A DNA stretch of 41,280 bases from the NCBI GenBank assembly GCA_002441555.1, contig DJWK01000017.1, positions 1 to 41,280 of the forward strand. Reading direction: 5' to 3'. This document shows positions 40,451 to 41,280 of this stretch, piece after piece (the first letter of the stretch is position 1; each line of letters opens with the position of its first letter). The notes under the pieces were generated by a model that saw nothing but the letters and a program-made list of their open reading frames with translations, was not told the origin of the DNA and ran no database searches. A program made the position numbers and the translations under genes. Origin of the DNA: Thermodesulfobacteriaceae bacterium UBA6232 (GTDB lineage Bacteria > Desulfobacterota > Thermodesulfobacteria > Thermodesulfobacteriales > Thermodesulfobacteriaceae).

Positions 40451-41280
40451 ATGAAGGGAAAAATCGGAATTAAAGGCGTATCCATTGAGGTTAAACTCTT
40501 AAAAGATGTGCTTGTTGAGAGGGGATTCAAAATTTTTTTCTGGAAAGGGGAGGAATTCAATTTAGATTTCCTTCCTGAGGGGCTTCAATTACTTTTATAT
40601 GAAATTGAGCCAGCTGAGAGGGGCTCTCCTCATTTGGTTGAGCTTTTAAAGAAAATAAGCATTCCCGTTATTTTTCTTGCAGAAGAGATTACTGTTGAGG
40701 AGGCCGTTCATCTTGTTCGTTTGGGGGCAAAGGATGTAAAGTTATTAAGGTCTCCTCTTGAACTCCTTGAAAAGAGCGTTTTTTATGTTCTTGAGACTTC
40801 AAAGATTGCAAGTGGAGAGGAAATCTTTGTAACCCAGAGCCCCAAGCTTTTAAAAATTCTTTCTGCCCTTAAGGAGATTGCCAAGACCAAGGCCCCTGTT
40901 CTTCTTGTCGGAGAGTCAGGAACAGGAAAGGAGCTTTTAGCTCGTTATATTCATTCACATAGTCCAAGAAAAGAAGGTCCCTTTATTGCCATAAACTGTG
41001 CAGCCCTTCCAGAGACCCTTCTTGAATCAGAACTTTTTGGTTTTGAAAAGGGAGCCTTTTCAGGGGCAAATTTTCGCAAAAAAGGAAAAATTGAGCTTGC
41101 AGACAAAGGGACCCTTCTTCTTGATGAAATAACAGAGATGAGCCCAGGTCTTCAGAGTAAACTTTTAAGGGTTTTGCAGGAAGGTGAGGTTGATCGGCTC
41201 GGAGGTTATCAACCCATAAAAGTAGATTTTAGGCTCATTTCCACCACCAATAGAGATATTGAAAAGGAAGTTGCAGAGGG
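40451..41280 (+). CDS. Sigma-54 activator with degenerate receiver domain, partial
   Basis: The frame from ATG 40451 is open to the right edge (276 residues seen). Residues 1-115 look like a receiver domain, but the site where the phospho-acceptor Asp should be reads LLLYEIEP with Glu51. The AAA+ domain follows: Walker A GESGTGKE (154-161), NCAALPETLLESELFGFEKG, GAFSGA (201-206; usual GAFTGA) and Walker B TLLLDE. The gene is cut in the ATPase domain, so the DNA-binding end is unseen. FleQ/FlgR-type activators also have atypical receivers, so a flagellar or similar role is possible but unsupported. It follows the TPR gene by one base and lacks a ribosome-binding sequence. Confidence 0.9.
   Translation, partial: MKGKIGIKGVSIEVKLLKDVLVERGFKIFFWKGEEFNLDFLPEGLQLLLYEIEPAERGSPHLVELLKKISIPVIFLAEEITVEEAVHLVRLGAKDVKLLRSPLELLEKSVFYVLETSKIASGEEIFVTQSPKLLKILSALKEIAKTKAPVLLVGESGTGKELLARYIHSHSPRKEGPFIAINCAALPETLLESELFGFEKGAFSGANFRKKGKIELADKGTLLLDEITEMSPGLQSKLLRVLQEGEVDRLGGYQPIKVDFRLISTTNRDIEKEVAE

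Overview
The window reads as a stretch of chromosome from a low-GC, Gram-negative, probably thermophilic and anaerobic bacterium. Outer-membrane lipid transport genes (mlaEFD), a lipobox-bearing TPR protein and sigma-54 activators point to a Gram-negative cell. The DUF39 sulfur-transfer gene, the DUF2148 ferredoxin-like gene and the type III-A CRISPR locus fit an anaerobe such as a member of Thermodesulfobacteriota. That placement is inference from gene content and style, not from a marker search.

Positions 1-11415 hold a type III-A CRISPR-Cas island. Nine copies of a 35-bp repeat (the array continues past the left edge) lie next to a 411-bp AT-rich leader. Then comes one long leftward operon. 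In transcription order it is cas10/csm1, csm2, csm3, csm4, csm5, cas6, csx1, an unrecognised 225-codon gene, cas2, cas1 and a second, different cas2. It combines an effector complex, a cyclic-oligoadenylate-type effector (Csx1 with CARF and HEPN motifs), crRNA processing and adaptation. The right edge is a decayed IS256-type transposase fragment and a tRNA-Leu gene, whose 3' half overlaps the end of a yihY-like gene on the other strand.

Positions 13610-24582 are ordinary chromosome: leuA, a TPR lipoprotein, yjbQ, ribE, a DUF2148 gene, trpF, a FmdB-like zinc ribbon, then a rimP-nusA-ylxR-epimerase-ispF run, an FKBP isomerase, the DUF39 (homocysteine biosynthesis) gene and a CBS-pair gene. An unexplained long hairpin sits between ispF and the FKBP gene.

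Positions 24662-32456 form a leftward operon: nfu-like, rpoZ, dnaJ, moaC, dksA-like and a uvrA of 1742 codons. This uvrA encodes two complete UvrA copies in tandem, with four ABC modules. Divergent from it runs ilvD-mlaE-mlaF-mlaD, then a coiled-coil gene, and finally two sigma-54 activator genes flanking a secreted TPR protein. The second activator is cut by the right edge.

The most interesting points are the double Cas2 and the unknown gene inside the CRISPR operon, the tandem UvrA, the tRNA/yihY overlap, several promoters placed so that transcripts would start at or just before the start codon (leaderless mRNAs), and the degenerate receiver domain of the last activator.
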